Source: Dehalococcoidales bacterium
GTDB taxonomy: Bacteria; Chloroflexota; Dehalococcoidia; E44-bin15
DNA: 11,730 nucleotides
Assembly: GCA_012974295.1 (NCBI GenBank)
Contig: JAAXQM010000206.1
Coordinates: 1 to 11,730 of the forward strand
Reading direction: 5' to 3'
Shown: positions 4,931 to 11,508 of the stretch, one piece after another
Numbering within the stretch: position 1 is the first letter of the stretch
Layout: the number at the start of each line of letters is the position of its first letter
Translations under genes and position numbers: made by a program
The notes under the pieces: generated by a model
Seen by the model: the letters and a program-made list of their open reading frames with translations, nothing else
The model's database searches: none
Told to the model about the DNA's origin: nothing

Positions 4931-7312
4931 ATGAAAACACCCATTAATTGGCTTCGAGAATATGTTAATATCACCCTGCCACCGCATGAGCTAGCCAGGA
5001 AGCTGACCATGTCAGGGACCGACGTAGGGGCGATAGAGACCATAGGTGGGTGGGAGAATATCGTCGTCGGTGAGGTGGTCGCCATCGCGCCACATCCCAA
5101 CGCCGACCGGTTAAAGCTCGCCACCGTCGACCTGGGCAGTGAACGCCTCACGTCAGTATGCGGAGCACCTAATGTTGCAATAGGGCAAAAAATTCCATTC
5201 GCCCCTATAGGCGCTCAGCTCCTCGACGCCGAAAACGGAGAGCGCATCAGGCTTAAGAAAGCGAAAATTCGCGGCGTCGCCTCTGAGGGTATGATCTGCT
5301 CCGAGAGAGAGCTGGGTATCTCCGATCACCATGAGGGGATCATGGTCCTGCCAACTGACGCACCGGTCGGCATCCATCTCGATGAATACATGGGTGATTC
5401 TATCCTCGATATGGATTTAACGCCCAATCGTCCTGACCTCCTGTCCGTTATCGGCATCGCCCGCGAGGTCGCCGCCCTAACCGGGGAAACAATGACTACC
5501 ACTGATACTAAATATATCGAGGCCGGAGAATCCATAGTTGGACAAGCCTCGGTTGAGATCCATGATCCTGATCTTTGCCCGCGCTACTGCGCCAGCCTGA
5601 TCACCGGGGTCAAGATCGGCCAATCTCCTGCCTGGCTGGAGCAGCGCCTGCTCGCCTGCGGTATGCGCCCGATTAATAATGTGGTAGATGCCACCAACTA
5701 TGTCATGCTGGAATACGGGCAACCGCTTCATGCCTTTGATTTTGATAACATTGCCGACAGAAAGATAATCGTGCGCCGTGCTACCAATGAGTCCATGTAC
5801 ACCCTGGATGGCGTTGCGCGAGACCTTTCCGACGATATGCTCGTAATCGCAGATGGCATGGGCCCGATTGCAGTCGCCGGCGTCATGGGTGGAGCCGAGA
5901 GCGAGGTTACCGAGTCGACTACCTCTATACTGCTAGAGTCAGCGAATTTCAATGCAGCCAGCATCCGTCGCACCTCTACCAGATTCAAGCTGCGTAGCGA
6001 GGCGTCACTTCGCTTCGAGAAGGGCTTGAGCCCCGAGCTTCCCCTGCCGGCATTAAAGCGCGCCACCCAGTTGATAGCCGAGATATCCGGCGGTAAAATC
6101 GCCAGTGGTATCATCGATATTTATCCCGGCAATAAGGAAGTCGACCCTATCTCCCTTACCACCAAAAAGGTAGCACGGGTGCTGGGTATAGAGATATCGT
6201 ACGAAAAGATAGTTACGGTGCTCGAATCTCTGGGTTTTCAGTGCACGCTGATAGGCGCTGGAGAACTACAGGTCGCTAGACCATACTGGCGTACCGATGT
6301 CCGCCTGGCCGAAGATCTTGTGGAAGAGATAGTGCGTATAATCGGCTACGATGAGCTCCCGACAACCCTGCCCAGCGGAGCTCTGCCGGCATATATACCT
6401 GACCCCTTTCGCGCGCTTAAAATGAGAATAAGCGATATCCTCGTTGGCTGCGGTATGCAGGAAGTGGTCACCTACTCACTCACCAGCATCGATACATTGC
6501 AGCGAATATTTCCCCAGATAGCCCCCTTAAAGGTCGCCAATCCGATAACTACAGAACAGGAATACCTGCGCACTACACTGCGCCCCGGTCTCCTTCAAGT
6601 CCTCTCCTCTAATGAGAAACACGAAGAGAATGGTATCAGGTTGTTCGAGGTAGACAAGGTCTACTTCCCGCGTGCAGGAGATCTCCCTGAGGAGCGTCAC
6701 ATGCTTGCAGGGGTACTCTGCGGCACCCGCCACAACCGCTCCTGGCATGGCGAGAGCGATATGTTGGATTTCTTTGATGCTAAAGGGATGTTAGAGACCC
6801 TCTTTGAACACCTGGGTCTTGTGGCGGTGTTTAAGCCAACGGACGATACTACGCTCAGTCCGGGCAGCAGGGCAACGATCATGATTGAAGGCGAAAATGC
6901 GGGTACTTTAGGGGAGCTTCATCCCAGACTTGCCGAATACTTCGACATATCCATCCACCCTATAATCTTATTCGAAATCGATCTGCAAATATTACTCACG
7001 GCAACAACAGGGCCCCGACAGTATCATCCCATACCAAGATTCCCCGTCACCCTGAGGGACATCGCCGTAGTGGTAGACGCAAAGACCCCCGCAAAGAGCG
7101 TGCAGGGTATTATCGAGGACTCCCCTCTGGTAATGATGGTCACTCTCTTCGACGTTTATACCGGCAAGCAGGTATCCCATGGGAAAAAGTCACTTGCCTT
7201 CAGAATAGAGTATCAGTCACCCAGCCGCACGCTCACCGACGAAGAAGTAAACATAGACCAGCAAAAGACACTCGATCGCCTATCGAAGGAGCTGGAGGCT
7301 ACTCTCAGGTAG
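4931..7312 (+). CDS. pheT: Phenylalanyl-tRNA synthetase beta subunit
   Basis: Partner of PheS; it carries tRNA binding and editing of mischarged Tyr-tRNA-Phe. At 793 residues it is full length. Order of domains: N-terminal MKTPINWLREYV; an OB-fold tRNA-binding (EMAP-like) domain at about 39-150 with HPNADRLKLATVDLG; the MDLTPNRPDLLSVIGIAREV segment (161-180); B3/B4 editing domain from about 205 to 375 with NNVVDATNYVMLEYGQPLHA; B5 domain near 400-470; the catalytic-like core; and a C-terminal FDX-ACB anticodon domain from about 700 (PIPRFPVTLRDIAVVVD) to the end. ATG 4931 gives the canonical N-terminus, but no good Shine-Dalgarno precedes it. The gap to pheS holds reversed repeat copy D. The gene is followed by repeat copy E. 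Confidence 0.96.
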   Translation: MKTPINWLREYVNITLPPHELARKLTMSGTDVGAIETIGGWENIVVGEVVAIAPHPNADRLKLATVDLGSERLTSVCGAPNVAIGQKIPFAPIGAQLLDAENGERIRLKKAKIRGVASEGMICSERELGISDHHEGIMVLPTDAPVGIHLDEYMGDSILDMDLTPNRPDLLSVIGIAREVAALTGETMTTTDTKYIEAGESIVGQASVEIHDPDLCPRYCASLITGVKIGQSPAWLEQRLLACGMRPINNVVDATNYVMLEYGQPLHAFDFDNIADRKIIVRRATNESMYTLDGVARDLSDDMLVIADGMGPIAVAGVMGGAESEVTESTTSILLESANFNAASIRRTSTRFKLRSEASLRFEKGLSPELPLPALKRATQLIAEISGGKIASGIIDIYPGNKEVDPISLTTKKVARVLGIEISYEKIVTVLESLGFQCTLIGAGELQVARPYWRTDVRLAEDLVEEIVRIIGYDELPTTLPSGALPAYIPDPFRALKMRISDILVGCGMQEVVTYSLTSIDTLQRIFPQIAPLKVANPITTEQEYLRTTLRPGLLQVLSSNEKHEENGIRLFEVDKVYFPRAGDLPEERHMLAGVLCGTRHNRSWHGESDMLDFFDAKGMLETLFEHLGLVAVFKPTDDTTLSPGSRATIMIEGENAGTLGELHPRLAEYFDISIHPIILFEIDLQILLTATTGPRQYHPIPRFPVTLRDIAVVVDAKTPAKSVQGIIEDSPLVMMVTLFDVYTGKQVSHGKKSLAFRIEYQSPSRTLTDEEVNIDQQKTLDRLSKELEATLR

Positions 7313-7390
7313 TGAGCCTACATCATAGACTTCTAGAACACAGTCGCTATATAATACCGCCTCAACTACTATACTCTGCTATTTATATGA

Positions 7391-7507
7391 GACTGCTGAA
7401 ATAATATCAATCAACTCCGTATTCCCCCAAGCTTGGGGGACTTATTTAGCCGGGGGACACCACCAGACCCCCGGCAGGCAGCATCCTGCACCTCTTTTTC
7501 AGTGGTC
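7391..7507 (+). repeat. Copy E of the ~118-bp hairpin repeat, with flanking direct repeat
   Basis: The best-preserved copy, 117 bp. It begins GACTGCTGAAA and ends TTTCAGTGGTC, terminal inverted repeats matching at 9 of 11 positions. It is flanked by TTTATATGA (7382-7390) and TTTATATAA (7508-7516), identical in 7 consecutive bases and 8 of 9 overall, which looks like a target-site duplication. Inside are an 18-base perfect palindrome (7423-7440) and GCCGGGGG/CCCCCGGC (7449-7475). No coding capacity is seen, so mobilisation would need a transposase in trans. Confidence 0.85.
7423..7448 (+). terminator. Terminator-like hairpin after pheT, inside repeat copy E
   Basis: TCCCCCAAG pairs with CTTGGGGGA (7423-7440) as a perfect 18-base palindrome, followed by the T-rich CTTATTTA. 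The T-run is interrupted, so it is weaker than the one at 3414-3443. It is the only termination candidate in the 258 bases between pheT and mobA. Bases 7313-7381 hold nothing else I can name. Confidence 0.5.
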
Positions 7508-7536
7508 TTTATATAACCAACGGCAGGGCCGGTAAA

Positions 7537-7565
7537 TTCCCTTTCCACTGTGATGGTGCTACAAT
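7537..7565 (+). promoter_or_regulatory. Extended -10 promoter for mobA
   Basis: TGCTACAAT (7557-7565) fits the extended -10 form TGnTANNNT. A -35 candidate, TTCCCT (7537-7542), is poor (3 of 6). The mobA ATG at 7571 lies only 5 bases after the -10 box, so the transcript would be leaderless from that codon or start inside the first codons. Confidence 0.5.
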
Positions 7566-7570
7566 ACATT

Positions 7571-8167
7571 ATGGAAATGACATCGATCGTGCTTGCCGGC
7601 GGCAAGAGCATGAGGCTGGGTCGGGACAAGGCACTGGAGGAAATAGGCGGCCGTAGCCTTATTAAGCGAGTCATTGAACGGCTTTCCCTGCTAGGAAATG
7701 AGATTATCGTGGTCACCTCCACAAACCACCAGCTCCCCGATCTGGGCGTTAAAATGGTATTTGACAGCTACCCGGGTAAAGGTAACCTGGTAGGTATCTA
7801 TTCTGGCCTCAAAGATACGGAGTCTTCACATTCCCTGGTTGTAGGCTGCGATATGCCCTTCCTGAATATCGCCTTACTTCGTCACATTATGTCACTCTCC
7901 ACTGGCTACGATGTCGTGATCCCGCGGGTTGATGACGAGTTAGAGCCACTCCATGCCGTCTATTCGAAGAAATGCCTTACGCCCATTGAAGCCACGCTGG
8001 ATGAAGGGAAACGCAGGATTGTCGATTTTTTCCCTTCTGTAAGGGTGCGGTACGTTGACAGCGCCGATATCGATAAATTCGACCCGCAGCATCTAAGCTT
8101 TTTCAATATCAACTCCGAAGCCGATCTTGAGCGGGCAAGGACATTTCTGGAAAGTGAAGCACAATGA
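7571..8167 (+). CDS. mobA: Molybdenum cofactor guanylyltransferase MobA
   Basis: Transfers GMP from GTP to Mo-molybdopterin to form the guanine-dinucleotide cofactor. The 198-residue product has the nucleotidyltransferase fold, with the signature LAGGKSMRLGRDKALEEIGG near the N-terminus and VGCDMPFL in the middle, then PLHAVYSK and a conserved C-terminal FNINSEADLERA. ATG 7571 is preferred over upstream GTG 7550, ATG 7553 and GTG 7556, because those lie in or before the promoter box. ATG 7577 is also possible. No Shine-Dalgarno is seen for any of them. The stop overlaps the moeA start as ATGA. First gene of a molybdenum-cofactor cluster. Confidence 0.9.
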   Translation: MEMTSIVLAGGKSMRLGRDKALEEIGGRSLIKRVIERLSLLGNEIIVVTSTNHQLPDLGVKMVFDSYPGKGNLVGIYSGLKDTESSHSLVVGCDMPFLNIALLRHIMSLSTGYDVVIPRVDDELEPLHAVYSKKCLTPIEATLDEGKRRIVDFFPSVRVRYVDSADIDKFDPQHLSFFNINSEADLERARTFLESEAQ

Positions 8168-8910
8168 TAAGCGTGGAAGAAGCCCTTGATAAAGTCCTTA
8201 GCTATTTCTCGGTGCTGAACGCTGAGGAGAAGCCCATCCTTGAATGTCTGGGTCAGGTGCTGGATGAGGATGTTTACTCTGCCATCGATGTCCCCCCGCG
8301 AGATAATTCTGCTATGGATGGCTATGCTGTTAGAGCCGAGGATGTTGATGGTGCAACCACTACATCACCCGTCTACCTCAATGTTATCGGGGAGGTCAAG
8401 GCAGGCGATTTACCGAAAGAGGAGGTTAGGACCAACACAGCTCTACGCATTATGACCGGGGCGCCTCTTCCCGATGGCGCTGATAGCGTTGTGCAATTCG
8501 AGCATACCGATGAAACCCCACACCACGAGCGCCCCCCATTTAAGATAGGCGTGCTTTACCCGGTGACAAAGGGGAAAAACGTTCGTCGTGCCGGCGAGGA
8601 TATCGCTACGGGACAGCTGGTTGTGAATAAGGGAACGGTTCTTCGCCCCTCTGAGATAGGCGTACTTGCATCATTGGGCAAGGAAACAATCCGGGTAATT
8701 CGCCGCCCTGTAATCGCTATTCTTGCTACCGGTGACGAGCTAATAGAACTGGGTCAGCCTCTCCCCACAGGTAAGATCTATAACAGTAACAGCTTCAGCG
8801 CTGCCGCACAGGTACTGCGTTACGGTGGTATCCCACAGGTCCTGGGTATCGCCAGGGATCGAGTGAAGGATATCGAGGACAAAATACCTCAAGATGATGG
8901 GGAAAATTAA
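8164..8910 (+). CDS. moeA: MoeA molybdopterin molybdotransferase, N-terminal part (truncated)
   Basis: MoeA inserts molybdate into adenylylated molybdopterin. This frame covers only 248 of about 400 residues. Present: PPRDNSAMDGYAVRAEDV (44-61), MTGAPLPDGADSVVQFE (97-113), NVRRAGEDIATG (139-150, including the conserved Asp 146) and the start of the MogA-like domain, ILATGDELIELG to YNSNSF (186-211). Homology stops at about Ile 241. The last seven residues, PQDDGEN, are out-of-frame reading of what should be LKMMGKIN. The SGGVS-G-D motif, the PGKP segment and GLPGNP are missing. Starts at ATG 8164 overlapping the mobA stop. Unlikely to be active alone. Confidence 0.85.
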   Translation: MISVEEALDKVLSYFSVLNAEEKPILECLGQVLDEDVYSAIDVPPRDNSAMDGYAVRAEDVDGATTTSPVYLNVIGEVKAGDLPKEEVRTNTALRIMTGAPLPDGADSVVQFEHTDETPHHERPPFKIGVLYPVTKGKNVRRAGEDIATGQLVVNKGTVLRPSEIGVLASLGKETIRVIRRPVIAILATGDELIELGQPLPTGKIYNSNSFSAAAQVLRYGGIPQVLGIARDRVKDIEDKIPQDDGEN

Positions 8911-9163
8911 TCTATCTAAGCCTACGATCGAAGCGACACTTGAAGGATACATCAAGAACAGTGATGGTCGCCGCGTATTCGCCCGTGCAATCGTTAGCAG
9001 GGAAGGCGACCGCTACGTTGCCCGCACTACCGGGCCTCAGGGATCGGGAATCCTCACCTCCATGTCCCGCGCCAATGGTCTGGTGATTGTCCCCGAGGAC
9101 GTTGCGTCAGTCGAGCAAGGTGAGACAGTTAAAGTACTCATGCTTGACTGGAGTGAGGAATAA
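8894..9163 (+). CDS. moeA: MoeA C-terminal domain fragment
   Basis: An 89-residue frame matching the MoeA C-terminal domain (domain IV): KPTIEATLEGYIKNSDGRRV, then FARAIVSREGDRYVARTTGP, QGSGILTSMSRANGLVIVPE and GETVKVLMLDW. The first residues, MMGKIN, and the YLK encoded just before them in the same frame resemble the end of domain III (LLKMMG), so the ATG at 8894 is probably an internal methionine of the ancestral protein. It overlaps the truncated N-terminal frame by 17 bases in the +1 frame. No well-spaced ribosome site is seen; GAGG at 8875-8878 is 15 bases away. Expression could occur by reinitiation after the upstream stop. Confidence 0.75.
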   Translation: MMGKINLSKPTIEATLEGYIKNSDGRRVFARAIVSREGDRYVARTTGPQGSGILTSMSRANGLVIVPEDVASVEQGETVKVLMLDWSEE

Positions 9164-9211
9164 TTACATTACAACTAAAAAAACGATTTCCGGGAAAGAG
9201 AGGTCGGTAAA

Positions 9212-9862
9212 ATGCTTCCTATTGTCTCCATAGTGGGTCAGTCGCAGTCGGGCAAGACCACGCTGGTGGAACGGCTTGTCGTTGAATTCAAGGGGCGGGG
9301 ATACCGCGTGGCCACGGTTAAGCATGCCTGCAAGGACTTCGATATTGATAAGCAGGGGAAGGACACCTGGCGCTATACCGAGGCGGGAAGTGACGCGGTG
9401 GCCATCAGCGCGCCACAGAGATTGGCCCTGATCAAACTCCAGGATGGTAATGACTCCATTGATGAGATATTGCGCCTGCTCGGCGAGGATTTCGACATCA
9501 TTTTCATCGAGGGATTTCACCAGGCACATGTACCCAAGATCGAGGTTTACCGTAAGGAGCTGAATAAAGGTCTGCGCTGTGACACCGGGGAGCTAAAAGC
9601 CATCGTGAGCGATGATAAACTCGATGTGGACGTCCCGCAGTTCTCCATGGAAGCTATATCAGGGATAGCCGATTTCATAAATGAGCGGATCATCGGCAAG
9701 AGGGGAGACGATACGCTGCTCTTTGTAAACGGTTCCCCCGTCATACTCAACCAGTTCGCCAGGCAGATCTTCGCCAATACCCTGCTGGGTATGGTATCGT
9801 CGCTTAAGGGAGTAACTGAGGTTAGAAGCCTGGAGGTTGCCGTACGAAAGAAGGGTATCTAA
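9212..9862 (+). CDS. mobB: Molybdopterin-guanine dinucleotide biosynthesis protein MobB, long form
   Basis: GTP-binding P-loop protein that assists MobA in molybdopterin-guanine dinucleotide synthesis. Walker A is GQSQSGKT (9-16). TVKHA, the DTWRYTEAGSDAV segment (51-63) and IFIEGFHQAHVPKIEVYR (97-114) are characteristic of MobB. At 216 residues it carries a C-terminal extension from about 165 (LLFVNGSPVILNQFARQIF, then LLGMVSSLKGV), which I recall from MobB proteins of some anaerobes and whose role is unknown to me. ATG 9212 follows GAGAGGT (9198-9204) by 7 bases. The 48-base gap after the moeA remnant shows no terminator. It converges on the acylphosphatase gene with a 4-base tail-to-tail overlap (CTAA). 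Confidence 0.88.
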   Translation: MLPIVSIVGQSQSGKTTLVERLVVEFKGRGYRVATVKHACKDFDIDKQGKDTWRYTEAGSDAVAISAPQRLALIKLQDGNDSIDEILRLLGEDFDIIFIEGFHQAHVPKIEVYRKELNKGLRCDTGELKAIVSDDKLDVDVPQFSMEAISGIADFINERIIGKRGDDTLLFVNGSPVILNQFARQIFANTLLGMVSSLKGVTEVRSLEVAVRKKGI

Positions 9863-10143
9863 GACCCTATCCTGAATTTTCTGTATGTTCCGCTGTACTC
9901 CGACCACTCTACCTCCACCCGCTTCACCGATGCGAAGCGTGGTCCCTCCTCCAGCTGACCTAATAGTTGCTCCAGTTTCTCCCGCTCTCCCTCAGCTACC
10001 ACCTCTACCGTATGATCGCGGGAGATATTTCTTACATAGCCAGTAAGCCCCAGTGCCTTGGCGTTGCGCTGCACAAAAATGCGAAAGTTCACTGCCTGTA
10101 CCATACCATGAATCACGGCGTGCAGCGCTGCCCGTTGTTCCAT
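9859..10143 (-). CDS. acyP: Acylphosphatase
   Basis: Small enzyme that hydrolyses acyl phosphates such as carbamoyl or acetyl phosphate. The 94-residue length is normal. The catalytic Arg is present in NFRIFV (R21) and the catalytic Asn in GYVRNISRD (N39). The phosphate-binding loop, usually VQGVGFR, reads VQAVNFR, so one loop glycine is replaced by alanine and another by asparagine. The gene lies 3 bases after the radical SAM gene and is probably co-translated with it. Its stop overlaps the stop of mobB. Third gene of a - strand operon. Confidence 0.88.
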   Translation of the reverse strand: MEQRAALHAVIHGMVQAVNFRIFVQRNAKALGLTGYVRNISRDHTVEVVAEGEREKLEQLLGQLEEGPRFASVKRVEVEWSEYSGTYRKFRIGS

Positions 10144-10146
10144 TCA

Positions 10147-11079
10147 TTAACCCCTTTTTATTGCCATGGAACGTGGTCTCATCCCATCCAGCCTCTCCAG
10201 TCCGTACTTGCGGGCCAGGTTCACCGCTTCATTAAACTCCTCATTGCGCAGAGGGCGGGAAAGCATGGGGATCTTATAAACACGATTAGCGGGATAGTAC
10301 TGCGCCATAATGTTCAAATAGGTTTGTGGGGAGATCTCGTCGGCGATGAATCGGACCACCCCCTCTGTCCCCGCGATCCCGTTCGGTAAAACTAGGTGCC
10401 TGATAAGAAGGCCCCGCCTTGCAACACCGCGCTCGTCTATCTGGAGGTCACCGACCTGGCGGTGCATCTCTTTTACTGCCGCACGGTTCACCGCAGGGTA
10501 ATCCTTTACACCAGAAAACCTGCGGGCGTTCATCTCATCGGAATATTTCATATCGGGCATATAAATATCGATAATGCCATCAAGCAGCTTGAGGGTTTCC
10601 ACCGATTCGTAGCCGCCGCAGTTGTAGATAAGAGGGATTGAGAGCCCTAATCCCGCAGCGATATGTATTGCCTCCATTATCTGCGGGACGACATGGGTTG
10701 GAGTCACCAGGTTTATATTGTGGCAGCCCCGCTGTTGAAGGGCAAGCATTATCTTGGCTATTTCTCCCGTGGTAACTACCTTGCCCTCTCCCAACTGGCT
10801 GATGGAGTAGTTCTGGCAGAACATACATCTCAGGTTGCAGTGGGTGAAAAAGATCGTTCCCGAGCCATATTGGCCTACCAGTGGAGCTTCCTCGCCAAAG
10901 TGAGGCCCATAACTTGATACCGAGGACTCCGCGGCGGTTCGACACGTGCCTGTCTCTCCATGGAGACGATCTACCCGGCAGCATCGGGGGCAGAGCTGGC
11001 AATCACTGAGTACAGCGCGTGCGCGGGCTACACGCTCTTCGAGTTGCCCGCTAACATATAGTTCCCGATAGGCGGCCAT
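10147..11079 (-). CDS. PflX-like radical SAM protein with extra N-terminal cysteines
   Basis: A 310-residue radical SAM protein of the type annotated as PflX or pyruvate-formate-lyase-activating-enzyme-like (COG1313). The radical SAM cluster motif is C81-x3-C85-x2-C88 (HCNLRCMFCQNYSIS), and NLVTPTHV is also typical. N-terminal cysteines C27, C30, C33, C34 and C46 (in CQLCPRCCRV and ETGTC) suggest an additional metal centre, as is usual in this family. The substrate is not known; no glycyl-radical enzyme is in the window. ATG at 11079 is preceded by AGAGGGG and overlaps the stop of the upstream small gene in TAATG, so translation is coupled. It probably acts in the cytoplasm. Confidence 0.87.
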   Translation of the reverse strand: MAAYRELYVSGQLEERVARARAVLSDCQLCPRCCRVDRLHGETGTCRTAAESSVSSYGPHFGEEAPLVGQYGSGTIFFTHCNLRCMFCQNYSISQLGEGKVVTTGEIAKIMLALQQRGCHNINLVTPTHVVPQIMEAIHIAAGLGLSIPLIYNCGGYESVETLKLLDGIIDIYMPDMKYSDEMNARRFSGVKDYPAVNRAAVKEMHRQVGDLQIDERGVARRGLLIRHLVLPNGIAGTEGVVRFIADEISPQTYLNIMAQYYPANRVYKIPMLSRPLRNEEFNEAVNLARKYGLERLDGMRPRSMAIKRG

Positions 11080-11231
11080 TACCCCTCTTCTTCTGTATCC
11101 CCCTTCTCTTTCCTCGCTTTTTTGACCACTTCAACGTTTGTCGGCGGTTGAATGATCGTTACGATAGGCGTTTGTTTGGCATCCTTTTTGGGTTTCTTAC
11201 TCTCCCGATGTCTAAAATCTCGCTTACCCAT
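11079..11231 (-). CDS. Small basic hypothetical protein, coupled to the radical SAM gene
   Basis: A 50-residue protein with no function I can assign. The N-terminal ~20 residues are very basic (MGKRDFRHRESKKPKKDAKQ), the middle is hydrophobic with prolines (TPIVTIIQPPTNVEVV), and the end is a KKARKEKGD then acidic EEEG tail. No signal peptide, membrane span or cysteine is present. The internal ATG at 11231 is chosen over an ATG at 11285 because GGAGGT lies 7 bases before it and the extra 18 residues would run into the tRNA-Asp promoter. Its stop overlaps the next start by one base. The good ribosome site and coupling argue that it is real. Confidence 0.7.
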   Translation of the reverse strand: MGKRDFRHRESKKPKKDAKQTPIVTIIQPPTNVEVVKKARKEKGDTEEEG

Positions 11232-11273
11232 ATCGTTACCTCCGCATGAAAAGCTTATCAGAAGACGATTATC

Positions 11274-11303
11274 TTGACAAGGCAAGGTAATTATTGGTAC
11301 AAT
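11274..11303 (+). promoter_or_regulatory. tRNA-Asp promoter
   Basis: A perfect TTGACA (11274-11279) and TACAAT (11298-11303) are 18 bases apart, with TG at 11295-11296 making an extended -10. Start would be near 11310, about 18 bases before the tRNA. It overlaps the 5' region of the divergent small-protein gene. Confidence 0.8.
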
Positions 11304-11327
11304 CCCCTACTGAGCGCTTCATGTTTC

Positions 11328-11401
11328 GGCCCCGTGGTGTAGCGGCCTAACACACCGCCCTGTCAAGGCGGAGATCGTGGGTTCAAATCCCATCGGGGTC
11401 G
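11328..11401 (+). tRNA. tRNA-Asp (anticodon GTC)
   Basis: Acceptor GGCCCCG (11328-11334) pairs with CGGGGTC (11394-11400). The anticodon stem CCGCC (11355-11359) and GGCGG (11367-11371) enclose the loop CTGTCAA, giving GTC at 11362-11364. The T arm contains GTGGG-TTCAAAT-CCCAT. Discriminator G is at 11401, the usual identity base for tRNA-Asp. CCA is not encoded, unlike the tRNA-Val of this window. Eight T follow at 11403-11410 and may help end the transcript. Bases 11411-11508 hold a CCGGGT/ACCCGG hairpin (11424-11444) without a T-run, and otherwise nothing clear. Confidence 0.95.
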
Positions 11402-11508
11402 CTTTTTTTTAAACTTTACGACACCGGGTGGAACCACTACCCGGGTCTATAAGCCCATCTTCTAAGCAACTAAACTTACATTGTGGTACTAAAAAGGAGC
11501 ATCGCCTT

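Larger units (their letters stand above)
8164..9163 (+). pseudogene. moeA: moeA with an internal out-of-frame deletion
   Basis: The two MoeA parts above make one gene lacking roughly 80-85 codons of the MogA-like domain, with the junction between about 8880 and 8890. The frame change implies a net loss of 3n+2 bases. Family alignment from memory (E. coli MoeA) gives the size estimate. A real mutation, a strain variant or an assembly error would all look like this. Confidence 0.7.

Noticed and set aside
7345..7355. TATAAT-like box at 7350-7355 after pheT
   Set aside because: No -35 partner at proper distance, and the terminator-like hairpin at 7423 would cut any transcript before mobA.
8894..8910. 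Programmed frameshift as explanation for the two moeA frames
   Set aside because: A shift alone would restore reading but not the ~80 missing codons; no slippery site with a downstream structure stands out at the join.
9967..10917. Several + strand frames opposite the acylphosphatase and radical SAM genes
   Set aside because: The - strand genes carry clear catalytic motifs, and the + frames do not resemble any family.
11424..11444. CCGGGT/ACCCGG hairpin after tRNA-Asp as a terminator
   Set aside because: Not followed by a T-run; the eight T directly after the tRNA are the better termination candidate.
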